Shown piece after piece: positions 1 to 7,039 of a stretch of DNA of 10,685 nucleotides. A program made the position numbers and the translations under genes. The notes below the pieces were generated by a model. It saw only the letters and a list, made by a program, of their open reading frames with translations, was not told where the DNA came from and made no database searches. Within the stretch, counting starts at the first letter, position 1. Every line of letters begins with the position of its first letter. The DNA comes from an uncultured Alistipes sp. (GTDB lineage Bacteria > Bacteroidota > Bacteroidia > Bacteroidales > Rikenellaceae), in the NCBI GenBank assembly GCA_959604655.1, contig CAUHCL010000073.1, positions 1 to 10,685 of the forward strand. The letters run 5' to 3'.

Positions 1-968
1 ACAGCATGATATTCTCCATATGGCTGTGCGGTGCCGAGCTGATGATGGGACTCATGCTGGTGTTCAAGGTCCGCACGCGCCTGATATCGATATTCGCGCT
101 GGTGTCGATGATCTTCTTCACCGTGCTGACGTTCCTGAGCGCTACGTGGATTCCCGTCGAGGATTGCGGATGCTTCGGCGACGCTCTGAAGCTCACCCCG
201 TGGCAGACGTTCCTGAAGAATCTGGTGATCCTGCCTATGGTGTTCGTCGTATGGTACCGCTACCGCAAGTATCGGGTACTGGAGCTGCACCGTTCGGAGG
301 TGGCGCTCACGTGTCTGTTCTGCGTTTTCGCCATGGGAGTGGGCACCTATTGCTATTTCAATCTTCCGCTGATAGATTTTCTGCCGTATAAGAAGGGCGC
401 CAATATTTACGAGATGATCGAGGCGCAGCACGACACGGGCAGCGACGAGATGGCCGTGGAGGAATACGTTCTTGTCTACCGCAACCGCAGGACGGGAAAG
501 CTGCGCGAGTTCTCGATCGACGACAAGGAGTGGCAGGACGAAAAGAAGTGGGAGTGGGTGGAGACCCGCGTGGATAACGAGGCGCCTGCCGTGCAGACGC
601 TCATAAGCGAATTTTCGATCTCCGATCCCGAGGGCAATTTCACCCGCGACATACTCACCCGCCGCGGCCGCGTGTATATGATCTGCGTGACCAATCTGAA
701 CGATATAGGCGACGGTTGCCGCAGCCGACTGCGCAGCGTGGTGGAGCGTGCCGAGGCCGAAGGTGCCTATGTGGTGTGTCTCACTCCGTTGCCGCTGCGC
801 ACGGTGACCTATTACCGCTTCGACGGCAGCGCCGACGTGAGGTGCTACAATATCGACGCCACGGTGATGAAGACCATGCTGCGCGCTAAAAACGGACTGG
901 TGGTGCTCGACGACGGCGTCATAGAGGCCAAATACAACTGCCGCAACATAAAGCCGTACGAGGATTGA
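1..968 (+). CDS. BT_3928-family DoxX/MauE-like inner-membrane protein (5' partial)
   Basis: The reading frame is open to the left edge. The first in-window ATG at position 6 falls inside a membrane helix, so I take this as the 3' part of a longer gene that lacks its first transmembrane region. Counting from that Met, hydrophobic helices lie near residues 2-20, 26-47, 69-84 and 99-119. The loop motif DCGCFGD (residues 53-59), typical of MauE/DoxX-type membrane proteins, follows the second helix. A soluble domain from about 121 to 320 looks thioredoxin-like in its second half: FSISDPEGN, then a hydrophobic strand near 223-229, and VVLDDGVIEAKYN near the end. It has no CXXC active site. This order of parts matches the conserved Bacteroidales family typified by BT_3928. 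MauE/DoxX relatives are linked to redox or disulfide chemistry, but this family's role is not established. The gene ends at a TGA and is followed by a terminator, so it is probably the last gene of its transcript. Confidence 0.8.
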   Translation, partial: SMIFSIWLCGAELMMGLMLVFKVRTRLISIFALVSMIFFTVLTFLSATWIPVEDCGCFGDALKLTPWQTFLKNLVILPMVFVVWYRYRKYRVLELHRSEVALTCLFCVFAMGVGTYCYFNLPLIDFLPYKKGANIYEMIEAQHDTGSDEMAVEEYVLVYRNRRTGKLREFSIDDKEWQDEKKWEWVETRVDNEAPAVQTLISEFSISDPEGNFTRDILTRRGRVYMICVTNLNDIGDGCRSRLRSVVERAEAEGAYVVCLTPLPLRTVTYYRFDGSADVRCYNIDATVMKTMLRAKNGLVVLDDGVIEAKYNCRNIKPYED

Positions 969-991
969 TGGCGTGAGTATGCGATTGGTAT

Positions 992-1028
992 AAAAATTGA
1001 CCTTGCCCGAAGTAAGGTCAATTTTTTT
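992..1028 (+). terminator. Rho-independent terminator after the BT_3928-family gene
   Basis: The arms at 992-1004 and 1014-1026 are perfect 13-bp reverse complements (the left arm reads AAAAATTGACCTT). The loop is 9 nt, and an unbroken run of seven T (1022-1028) starts within the right arm. The A-run on the left arm would also give a U-tract on the opposite strand, so the element could act in both directions. It lies 23 nt after the stop of the membrane-protein gene and ends 4 nt before the adaptor ATG at 1033. It therefore also forms the immediate leader of the efflux operon. Confidence 0.85.
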
Positions 1029-1032
1029 ATCT

Positions 1033-2070
1033 ATGTGCAAACCATACTTCTGTCTGTTCGTTGCGGCATGCTCTCTCGCGTCGTGCGGCCGCAAGGCCGA
1101 GGTGGCGCAGCCGATACGTCCCGTGAAGGTGACGTCGGTGCGTGCCGTCGACTATATCGACCGCGATTTCGCGGGCATGTCCACGGCCGACGACGCCACC
1201 ACTCTGGCATTCAAGATAGCGGGCCAGGTGGCGAGCGTCGATGTGTCGAAAGGCGACTACGTGGAGAAAGGGGCTTTGCTGGCGCAGCTCGATCCGCGCG
1301 ACGTGGAGCTTCAGGCCGCCGCCGACAAGGCGCAGTACGACAAGGCGTCGTCGCAGCTCTCGCGCATGAAACGCCTGCTCGACCATGAGGCCGTGTCGCG
1401 TCAGGAGTACGAGACGGCGCAGACCTCGTTCGTGCAGGCGCGTTCCGCTTATGAAAATTCCAAGGACCTGCTGTCGCAGACCAAGCTGCGCGCGCCGTTC
1501 GCGGGCGTGATCGAACGCACCTACGTCGACACCTACGAGCGCGTGCAGGCGGGGCAGACCATCCTGCGTCTGGTCAACCCCGTGAGCAGCACCGTGGAGT
1601 TCACCATACCCGAAAAGAGCCTGCCGCTTCTGGCCGACTCGACGACCCGCTTTTCCGTCACGTTCGACAACTATCCCGACCGCCGTTTCTCGGCGCGGCT
1701 CGATTCGTATGCCAAAACTTCGTCCGATGCGTACGGATTCCCCGTGTCGCTGAAGATCGACCGCGATGCCGCTCTCGAAGCGCGCATTTCGCCGGGCATG
1801 ACGTGTCAGGTGACCATGCGCACGTCCGACCCCGCCGACCGCGGCATGGCTGTTCCGCTCACCGCGGTATATGCACCCGCCGAGGGCGGCACCTACGTGT
1901 GGACGGTCGGCGCCGACGACAGGGTGGAGCGTCGCAGCGTGGTGCTGGGCGACATATTCGGCCGCGACATGGTGAGCGTGGTTTCGGGTGTCGAGTCGGG
2001 CGACGTGGTGGTGACGGCGGGAGTATATCGGCTACGCGACGGCGAACGGGTGAAAATTCTAAATCGTTAG
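1033..2070 (+). CDS. RND efflux periplasmic adaptor (membrane fusion protein), lipoprotein
   Basis: This is the periplasmic adaptor of a tripartite efflux pump, linking the RND permease to the outer-membrane channel. I chose ATG 1033 (345 aa) because it begins a lipoprotein signal peptide with lipobox LASC, Cys18 being the predicted lipidated residue. The TTG at 997 lies inside the terminator stem. The two halves of the lipoyl/barrel-sandwich domain are at about 58-87 (with SKGDYVEKGALLAQLD) and 151-181 (KLRAPFAGVIER, then VQAGQTILRLV). Between them is a short alpha-helical hairpin (about 88-150). A beta-barrel domain (about 186-273) and a membrane-proximal domain to the C-terminus (VPLTAVYAP, VVTAGVYRLRDGERV) follow. 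Length and order fit the AcrA/MexA (HlyD-like) family. The stop is 3 nt before the permease start. There is no Shine-Dalgarno sequence; the start follows a T-rich stretch. The substrate cannot be predicted. Confidence 0.93.
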   Translation: MCKPYFCLFVAACSLASCGRKAEVAQPIRPVKVTSVRAVDYIDRDFAGMSTADDATTLAFKIAGQVASVDVSKGDYVEKGALLAQLDPRDVELQAAADKAQYDKASSQLSRMKRLLDHEAVSRQEYETAQTSFVQARSAYENSKDLLSQTKLRAPFAGVIERTYVDTYERVQAGQTILRLVNPVSSTVEFTIPEKSLPLLADSTTRFSVTFDNYPDRRFSARLDSYAKTSSDAYGFPVSLKIDRDAALEARISPGMTCQVTMRTSDPADRGMAVPLTAVYAPAEGGTYVWTVGADDRVERRSVVLGDIFGRDMVSVVSGVESGDVVVTAGVYRLRDGERVKILNR

Positions 2071-2073
2071 GCT

Positions 2074-5000
2074 ATGTCGATCTCCGAATATTCCATCCGC
2101 AACCGCAGCATCGTGTGGTTCGTCCTGGCGCTTTTCGTGGCGGGCGGGGCATGGGCGTTTTCGGCGATGGGCAAGAAGGAGGATTCCACTTTCGTGCTCA
2201 AGAGCGCCGTGGTGACGTGCGACTATGCGGGCGCCACGCCCGAGGAGGTTGAGCAGCTCATCTCCGAGCCGATTTCGCGCGAGTTGCAGTCGATGCGCAG
2301 CGTCTACAAGATCACGTCGGAGTCCTACTACGGATTTTCGAAGATAACGGTGGAGCTCGATCCCGGGACCCGCGCGGGCGAGATCCCGCAGCTGTGGGAC
2401 GAGCTGCGCCGCAAGGTGATGAACATCGGACCGCAGCTCCCTTCGGGCGCGGGCACGATACGCGTAAACGACGATTTCAGCGACGTTTACGGGCTCTATT
2501 ACGCTTTGGCTGCCGACGACGGCTTTACGTGGAGCGAAATACGCGACTGGGCGCAGCGCATAAAGACCGCCGTGGTGACCATCGACGGAGTGCAGAAGGT
2601 GGCCGTGTTCGCCGAGCAGACGCCCGTCATAAATCTCTATATCACCAAATCGGCTCTGGCCAATTTCGCCATTACGCCCGAGGCGATCGTCTCCATGATC
2701 TCGCAGCAGAACACCGTGGTCAACAGCGGCGAGATCACGGCGGGCGACGTGCAGGTGCGCATCTTGGAAACGGGCGTCTACGACACCATCGACGACATTG
2801 CCGACCAGCTGCTTATGGCGGCCGACGGAAAGCAGTACCGTCTGGGCGACATAGCGCGCATCGAAGAGGGATACGCCGAGCCCGCGTCGGTGCTCATGCG
2901 TGTCGACGGCCGCCGTGCGGTAGGGATCGGGGTCTCGTCGGAGTCGGATGCCGATGTGGTGGCGCTGGGGCGCAAGGTGCGCGGCGAGCTGGCGCGGATA
3001 GGGGGCGAGATGCCCGTGGGCATGGATATCGTGACGCTCTATCCCGAGGACATCATAGCCCGCGAGGCCAACTTCTCGTTCCTGCTCAATCTGCTGGAAT
3101 CGGTGCTGATAGTCATAGCGGTCATTATGGCCGTGATGGGCATGCGCAGCGGCGCGCTTATCGGGTCGTCGCTGCTGTTCACCATCGGCGGCACCATGCT
3201 GCTCATGTACATGACGGGCGAGGGCATCAACCGCACCTCGCTGGCAGGATTCATCATAGCGATGGGCATGCTGGTCGACAACGCCATAGTGGTGACGGAC
3301 AATGCGCGCAAGTCGGCGGCCCTCGGGGTTCCTCTCGACAAGGCCTTCATCGGCGCCGCCGAGGGACCCAAGTGGGGGCTTCTCGGTGCGACGCTCATAG
3401 CCATATTCTCGTTCCTGCCGCTCTATCTCGCGCCTTCGGCGGTGGCCGAGATCGTGAAGCCGCTGTTCGTGGTCATAGCTTTGTCGCTGCTGCTCAGCTG
3501 GGCGCTGGCGCTCACGCAGGTGCCCGTGTTCGGACTGTTCATGCTGCGCGGCGATCGGCACGGTGCGGGTGCGGACCGCCTCGCGTGGTTCGACAGAGTG
3601 CTGGAGGCGGTGCTCCGCCGACGCCTGGCCGTGACTGTCGGTGCCGTGGCGCTGCTGGCGGTGTCGGTGTTTGTCATGGGGCTGATGCCGCAGAACTTCT
3701 TCCCGCAGCTGAACAAGCCCTATTTCCGCGCCGATGTCATACTGCCCGAGGGCTACGACATAAATGCCACGCAACGCGATCTGACCGTCATGTCCGACTG
3801 GCTGCGCGAGCAGCCCGAGGTGGTCCACGTCTCCACCACGGCGGGATCCTCGCCGTTGCGCTACTATCTGGCCAGCAGCAGCTTCTCCATGCGGCCCAAC
3901 TGCGGCAACATACTGGTGGAGGTCGACGACAAGCGTTCGACGCGGCCCGTCAAGGAGCGTTTCGACGCGTTCGTGGCCGAGTCGTGTCCCGACGTGTGGC
4001 TGCGGTCGTCGCTTTTCAAGCTCTCGCCCGTGCCCGACGCCACCATCGAGATAGGGTTCGTGGGCCCCGACGCCGATACTCTGCTGCGTCTCGCCTCGCA
4101 GGCCGAGCGGATCATGTGGCGCACGCCCGGGGCTACGAACATCCGCAACAGCTGGGGCAACCGCATCCCGACGTGGCTGCCCGTATATTCCCAGATCAAG
4201 GGCCAGCGCATAGGCGTGAGCCGCAGCCGCATGGCGCAGTGGATAACGCTCGCCACGCAGGGGTATCCCATGGGCGAGTACCGCCGCGGCGACGAGCTGC
4301 TGCCCATACTGCTCAAGGACGAGGATATCGATGCGTACAATCTCTCGAATCTGCAATCGATGCCCGTGTTCTCGCAGAGCGGGAAGGTCTATTCCATCGA
4401 GCAGGCGAGCAGCCGTTTCGATTTCGACTATCTGGGCGGTGTGGTGAAGCAATACAACCGTCAGAGGGTGATGAAGGCGCAGTGCGACCCCGCGGCGGGC
4501 GTGAACACCAAACGGCTGTTCGACCGTCTGCTGGCCGAGGTGCGCAGCGAAGTCGAGGTGCCCGAGGGCTATTCGATGCGTGTTTTCGGCGAGCAGGAGT
4601 CGCAGGCCGAGTCCAATGCCGCGCTTGGCAAGAACCTGCCCACGGCGTTCGTGCTCATATTCATCGTGCTGTTGCTGCTGTTCGGCAATTACCGCGATCC
4701 CGTAATCATACTTCTCATGACTCCCCTGATATTCATCGGTGTGGTGCTGGGACTGCTCGTGACGGGCAACAGATTCGATTTCTTCTCGTTGCTGGGACTG
4801 CTGGGGCTTGTGGGCATGAACGTCAAGAATGCCGTGATACTCGTCTCGTCGATCAACGACCTGCGTGCCGAGGGCGCCGATCCCTACGATGCGGTGGTGC
4901 GTGCGGCGCGCGGCCGTCTGGTACCCGTGTGCGTAGCCTCGGTGACCACCATCCTGGCGCTTATCCCGCTGTTGTTCGACTCTCTGTTCGCGGGCATGGC

Positions 5001-5100
5001 CTCGACCATAATGGGCGGATTGCTGGTGGCGACGATACTTACCATGGTCGTGCTACCCGTGGTGTATGCCCTGTTCTACAATATTAAAAAGGCGGAATGA
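2074..5100 (+). CDS. RND-family efflux permease (AcrB-like)
   Basis: This is the proton-driven inner-membrane pump of the tripartite system, 1008 aa, close to the usual 1010-1050 for AcrB relatives. The family layout is complete. TM1 is near 13-33, followed by a large periplasmic porter loop to about 332. TM2-6 lie between about 334 and 490, and TM7 near 518-538. A second periplasmic loop runs to about 854, and TM8-12 lie between 855 and 1003. TM4 carries LVDNAIVV with Asp402 and Asn403 at the places of the AcrB proton-relay pair Asp407/Asp408. TM10 carries GMNVKNAVILV with Lys918 at the place of AcrB Lys940. The Asp-Asn form occurs in other RND branches, so an active pump is still expected. 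The segment SAVVTCDYAGATPEEVEQLI near the N-terminus is typical of the family. It starts 3 nt after the adaptor and overlaps the channel gene by 4 nt. Substrate unknown; a drug, bile salt or other hydrophobic compound is possible but not shown. Confidence 0.95.
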   Translation: MSISEYSIRNRSIVWFVLALFVAGGAWAFSAMGKKEDSTFVLKSAVVTCDYAGATPEEVEQLISEPISRELQSMRSVYKITSESYYGFSKITVELDPGTRAGEIPQLWDELRRKVMNIGPQLPSGAGTIRVNDDFSDVYGLYYALAADDGFTWSEIRDWAQRIKTAVVTIDGVQKVAVFAEQTPVINLYITKSALANFAITPEAIVSMISQQNTVVNSGEITAGDVQVRILETGVYDTIDDIADQLLMAADGKQYRLGDIARIEEGYAEPASVLMRVDGRRAVGIGVSSESDADVVALGRKVRGELARIGGEMPVGMDIVTLYPEDIIAREANFSFLLNLLESVLIVIAVIMAVMGMRSGALIGSSLLFTIGGTMLLMYMTGEGINRTSLAGFIIAMGMLVDNAIVVTDNARKSAALGVPLDKAFIGAAEGPKWGLLGATLIAIFSFLPLYLAPSAVAEIVKPLFVVIALSLLLSWALALTQVPVFGLFMLRGDRHGAGADRLAWFDRVLEAVLRRRLAVTVGAVALLAVSVFVMGLMPQNFFPQLNKPYFRADVILPEGYDINATQRDLTVMSDWLREQPEVVHVSTTAGSSPLRYYLASSSFSMRPNCGNILVEVDDKRSTRPVKERFDAFVAESCPDVWLRSSLFKLSPVPDATIEIGFVGPDADTLLRLASQAERIMWRTPGATNIRNSWGNRIPTWLPVYSQIKGQRIGVSRSRMAQWITLATQGYPMGEYRRGDELLPILLKDEDIDAYNLSNLQSMPVFSQSGKVYSIEQASSRFDFDYLGGVVKQYNRQRVMKAQCDPAAGVNTKRLFDRLLAEVRSEVEVPEGYSMRVFGEQESQAESNAALGKNLPTAFVLIFIVLLLLFGNYRDPVIILLMTPLIFIGVVLGLLVTGNRFDFFSLLGLLGLVGMNVKNAVILVSSINDLRAEGADPYDAVVRAARGRLVPVCVASVTTILALIPLLFDSLFAGMASTIMGGLLVATILTMVVLPVVYALFYNIKKAE

Positions 5101-6347
5101 TTATGCGACATTTAGTGTTGTTTTCGGCGCTGTTGCTCGGCGCTCTTTCGGCCGAGGCGCAGATCTCGCTGTCGGCCTATCGCGACAGCGTGGCGGGGTA
5201 TGACTGGCGCGTGAAGAACGCGGCGGTCGAGTCGGAGAGAAACTATGAGATCATGCGGCAGGAATATACATCCTTTCTGCCGCGCGTCTCGGCGTCGGGA
5301 TCGTTCGCCAAGACTTTCCATCGCATGGGCGACAATGAGCTGTGGAGCTTTTCGTTGCAGCCGCGCGTCGTGCAGACCGTTTACGGCGGCGGGGGAGTGA
5401 AGGCTGCCTATCGCAGGGCCGCGAGCGGTTACGAAAGCGCGTTGTTCGACGAGGAATTCACGCGGCTTGAGGTGCGTTATGCGGCCGATTTCGCCTACTG
5501 GGGGCTGTCGGCGCAGTCGCTGTTCCTGCGCGCTGTCGAGGAATATGTGGGCATCATCGAATCGCTCTATCGGGTGGTCGAACGGCGTTTCGACGAGGGG
5601 TATATCGCCAAGAGCGATCTGTTGCAGGTGGAGACCCGCCTGAGCGAGGCGCGGTTCGACCTGATAACCGCGCGCCGCGGCTACGACGAGGCGTTGCATG
5701 CGTTCAACATTCTGCGCGGCGCGGCGGGCGACGAACCCGTGTCGCTGTCGCAGTCCATCGTCGATTCCATATCCATGCCCGAACGAGTCGCGTTGACGGC
5801 GATAGCCGCCCGCCGTCCCGACCTGCTCTCGGCCGAAGCGGCTGTAAGGTCGGCCGAATACGGGGTGGAGGTGGCGCGTGCGTCCTACAACCCGCAGCTG
5901 AACGTCGGCGTGGGCGGTTTGTGGCAGACCTACGTGCCCAATGCCTCGGGCCGCACCTATCTCGACGCTTCGCTGATGGTGGAGCTGAACATTCCCATAT
6001 TCCATTGGGGCGAACGCCGTCATGCGGTGGCGTCGGCTGCGGCCGACGTGCGTCGGAGCATGAATGTCACGGGGCAGATTTACGACGACATGGCCCGCGA
6101 GGAGGCCGACGGCTGGAGCGCTATGGCGACGAGCCGTTCGCAGGTGCAGTCGTCGCTGCGCAATCTTGAGATCGCGGGCGAGAACCTGTCGATAAGCACA
6201 TATTCCTACAAGGAGGGGCAGGCCACCGTGCTCGACGTGTTGCAGGCGCAGATAAGCTGGCTGCAAATATACACCAATGCCATCACCGCGCGCTACAACT
6301 ATGCCGTGGCCGTGTCGGCCTACGAGCGGATAACGGCGGCCGAGTGA
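5097..6347 (+). CDS. TolC-family outer-membrane efflux protein
   Basis: This is the outer-membrane exit duct of the RND pump, 416 aa. The first ATG (5097) overlaps the permease stop as ATGA; a second in-frame ATG at 5103 is an alternative start. Both give a signal peptide ending AEA before Gln22, with no lipobox Cys, so it is not lipidated as many OprM-type channels are. The mature protein shows the TolC two-fold pattern. Each half has long helices rich in Ala, Glu, Arg and Ser, preceded by a beta-strand pair: FLPRVSASGSF near 58-70 in the first half and YNPQLNVGVGGLW near 264-276 in the second. The C-terminal helix ends with EGQATVLDVLQAQISWLQ, a typical OMF feature (outer membrane factor, the TolC family), followed by NAITARYNYAVAVSAYE. 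Its place as third gene of an adaptor-permease-channel operon supports the call. Confidence 0.93.
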   Translation: MIMRHLVLFSALLLGALSAEAQISLSAYRDSVAGYDWRVKNAAVESERNYEIMRQEYTSFLPRVSASGSFAKTFHRMGDNELWSFSLQPRVVQTVYGGGGVKAAYRRAASGYESALFDEEFTRLEVRYAADFAYWGLSAQSLFLRAVEEYVGIIESLYRVVERRFDEGYIAKSDLLQVETRLSEARFDLITARRGYDEALHAFNILRGAAGDEPVSLSQSIVDSISMPERVALTAIAARRPDLLSAEAAVRSAEYGVEVARASYNPQLNVGVGGLWQTYVPNASGRTYLDASLMVELNIPIFHWGERRHAVASAAADVRRSMNVTGQIYDDMAREEADGWSAMATSRSQVQSSLRNLEIAGENLSISTYSYKEGQATVLDVLQAQISWLQIYTNAITARYNYAVAVSAYERITAAE

Positions 6348-6348
6348 T

Positions 6349-6396
6349 GTTGCCGATCGGCGGCATGACCGTGTGGCCATGCCGCAAATCGGAAAC
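6349..6396. terminator. Possible bidirectional terminator hairpin in the convergent gap
   Basis: The 52-nt gap between the channel gene and the convergent OsmC gene contains an inverted repeat. CGGCATG at 6361-6367 pairs with CATGCCG at 6378-6384 (10-nt loop), and an outer 5-bp stem pairs CCGAT (6353-6357) with ATCGG (6388-6392). The position is right for shared termination. Neither strand has a T-run after the stem, so it is not a canonical rho-independent terminator and may only pause polymerase or protect a 3' end. Confidence 0.35.
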
Positions 6397-6399
6397 GGG

Positions 6400-6813
6400 T
6401 CAGACCTTCACGGTCTCGGTGCTCACGATCGATATCTCGTGCGCCACGGGAGCGATCTTGCGCAGCATGTCGATGGTGCCGCAATACTTCTCCTGCGCCA
6501 TGGTGACGGCGTGGCTGACGGCGTTCTGCTGCGAGAGGGTGGCGCATTCCAGATCGTATATGACGTTGAAACTGCGGAAATGACTCCCGGGCTGGAGCGT
6601 GGGGGTGTCGAGCATGCCTTCGACCGTTATTTCCAATGTCTTGGGCGTGATCTTGTCTTTCTTGAGCAGGCCCATTATCGTGAAGCCCGCGCATTTGGCC
6701 GCTCCGCACAGTATGAGCGCCTTGGGATTGAGATCGTCGGCCGAGCCGTCCTTGACCCGAAATTTGCCTCCGTCGACGAGTTCGACGGTGACGGTTTGTT
6801 TGTTGTCGTTCAT
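6400..6813 (-). CDS. OsmC/Ohr-family peroxiredoxin-like protein
   Basis: This is a 137-aa cytoplasmic protein with no signal peptide, the usual length for OsmC/Ohr thiol peroxidases, which reduce organic hydroperoxides. The N-terminal strands (TVTVELVDGGKFRVKDG) lead into NPKALILCGAAKCAGFTIMG. Cys41 sits where the family's peroxidatic cysteine lies, at the start of the central helix. Cys111 in EKYCGTIDMLRK sits at the position of the second, resolving cysteine. Both key cysteines are therefore present. Cys36 and Cys90 are extra. The family mostly acts as a dimer, with the active site at the subunit interface. The gene is convergent with the efflux operon and divergent from the TPR gene, so it is probably transcribed alone. 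I cannot tell the OsmC and Ohr subgroups apart, and the diverged sequence (CGAAKCAG in place of the common AGC-type motif) suggests a generic OsmC-like branch. Confidence 0.85.
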   Translation of the reverse strand: MNDNKQTVTVELVDGGKFRVKDGSADDLNPKALILCGAAKCAGFTIMGLLKKDKITPKTLEITVEGMLDTPTLQPGSHFRSFNVIYDLECATLSQQNAVSHAVTMAQEKYCGTIDMLRKIAPVAHEISIVSTETVKV

Positions 6814-7039
6814 GATGTTGAAAGTGTTATGTTTGTTATCGGGCCCGTCGGCGGCCGTCGCGGACGCCGCGCGCCTGCGTGAAGGGTGGCAATAATCGTT
6901 CCTCGTGCTCCGCCTCCCGACGCGGCCGTTTGCGCGGCAGACGAATTATACGGTCGTTTTATTGACTTTTAGGTTCTATCGTTATGCATTTTTCTCCGAA
7001 ATGACTATCTTTGTGGTTGGTATAATTGAATCGAAATTT
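6814..7039. other. Divergent intergenic spacer
   Basis: This 226-nt spacer separates the minus-strand OsmC-like gene from the plus-strand TPR gene. It is uneven in composition. AT-rich flanks (about 6814-6840 and 6944-7039) enclose a very GC-rich core (about 6841-6930). The core holds a short imperfect hairpin, GCGG + CGTC (6851-6854, 6856-6859) pairing with GACG + CCGC (6863-6870) around a 3-nt loop. The right flank contains the promoter listed separately. I see no convincing small gene, tRNA or riboswitch. Confidence 0.6.
7006..7013 (+). promoter_or_regulatory. Bacteroidota -7 promoter element upstream of the TPR gene
   Basis: TATCTTTG matches the Bacteroidota -7 consensus TAnnTTTG at every defined position. 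It lies in an AT-rich pocket of an otherwise GC-rich window. A T-run at 6989-6993 is the nearest thing to a -33 element, but it is a poor match and close. Transcription would start around 7018-7022, giving a leader of about 20 nt, A-rich and without a Shine-Dalgarno sequence, before the ATG at 7040. This placement also argues against the longer reading frame that opens at 6905. Confidence 0.6.

Noticed and set aside
997..1032. TTG start for the adaptor gene at 997
   Set aside because: It lies inside the terminator stem. ATG 1033 gives a proper lipoprotein signal peptide directly.
2059..4452. A minus-strand open frame of 797 codons antisense to the adaptor end and RND permease
   Set aside because: It is His/Arg/Ala-rich with no recognisable domain or signal. 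Long antisense frames arise from the GC-rich third-position bias of the real permease gene on the plus strand.
2394..5087. A plus-strand open frame of 897 codons in a second frame over the permease
   Set aside because: The translation is low-complexity Arg/Gly/Ala/His sequence. The RND protein in the other frame has complete family motifs, so this is a composition artefact.
6828..6835. TATGTTTG, a second TAnnTTTG match on the plus strand near the OsmC gene start
   Set aside because: It is about 200 nt from the TPR start, with the GC-rich core in between, and faces away from the OsmC gene. A chance match in a T-rich patch is more likely.
6373..6895. Plus-strand frames (169, 98 and 79 codons) over the OsmC region
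   Set aside because: They are shadows of the minus-strand OsmC-like gene, which has the family's two cysteine motifs. None of the plus-strand translations shows a known domain.
6905..7039. N-terminal extension of the TPR protein from an upstream start at 6905
   Set aside because: It would bury the TATCTTTG promoter element in coding sequence and put 45 residues in front of a clear signal peptide starting at 7040.
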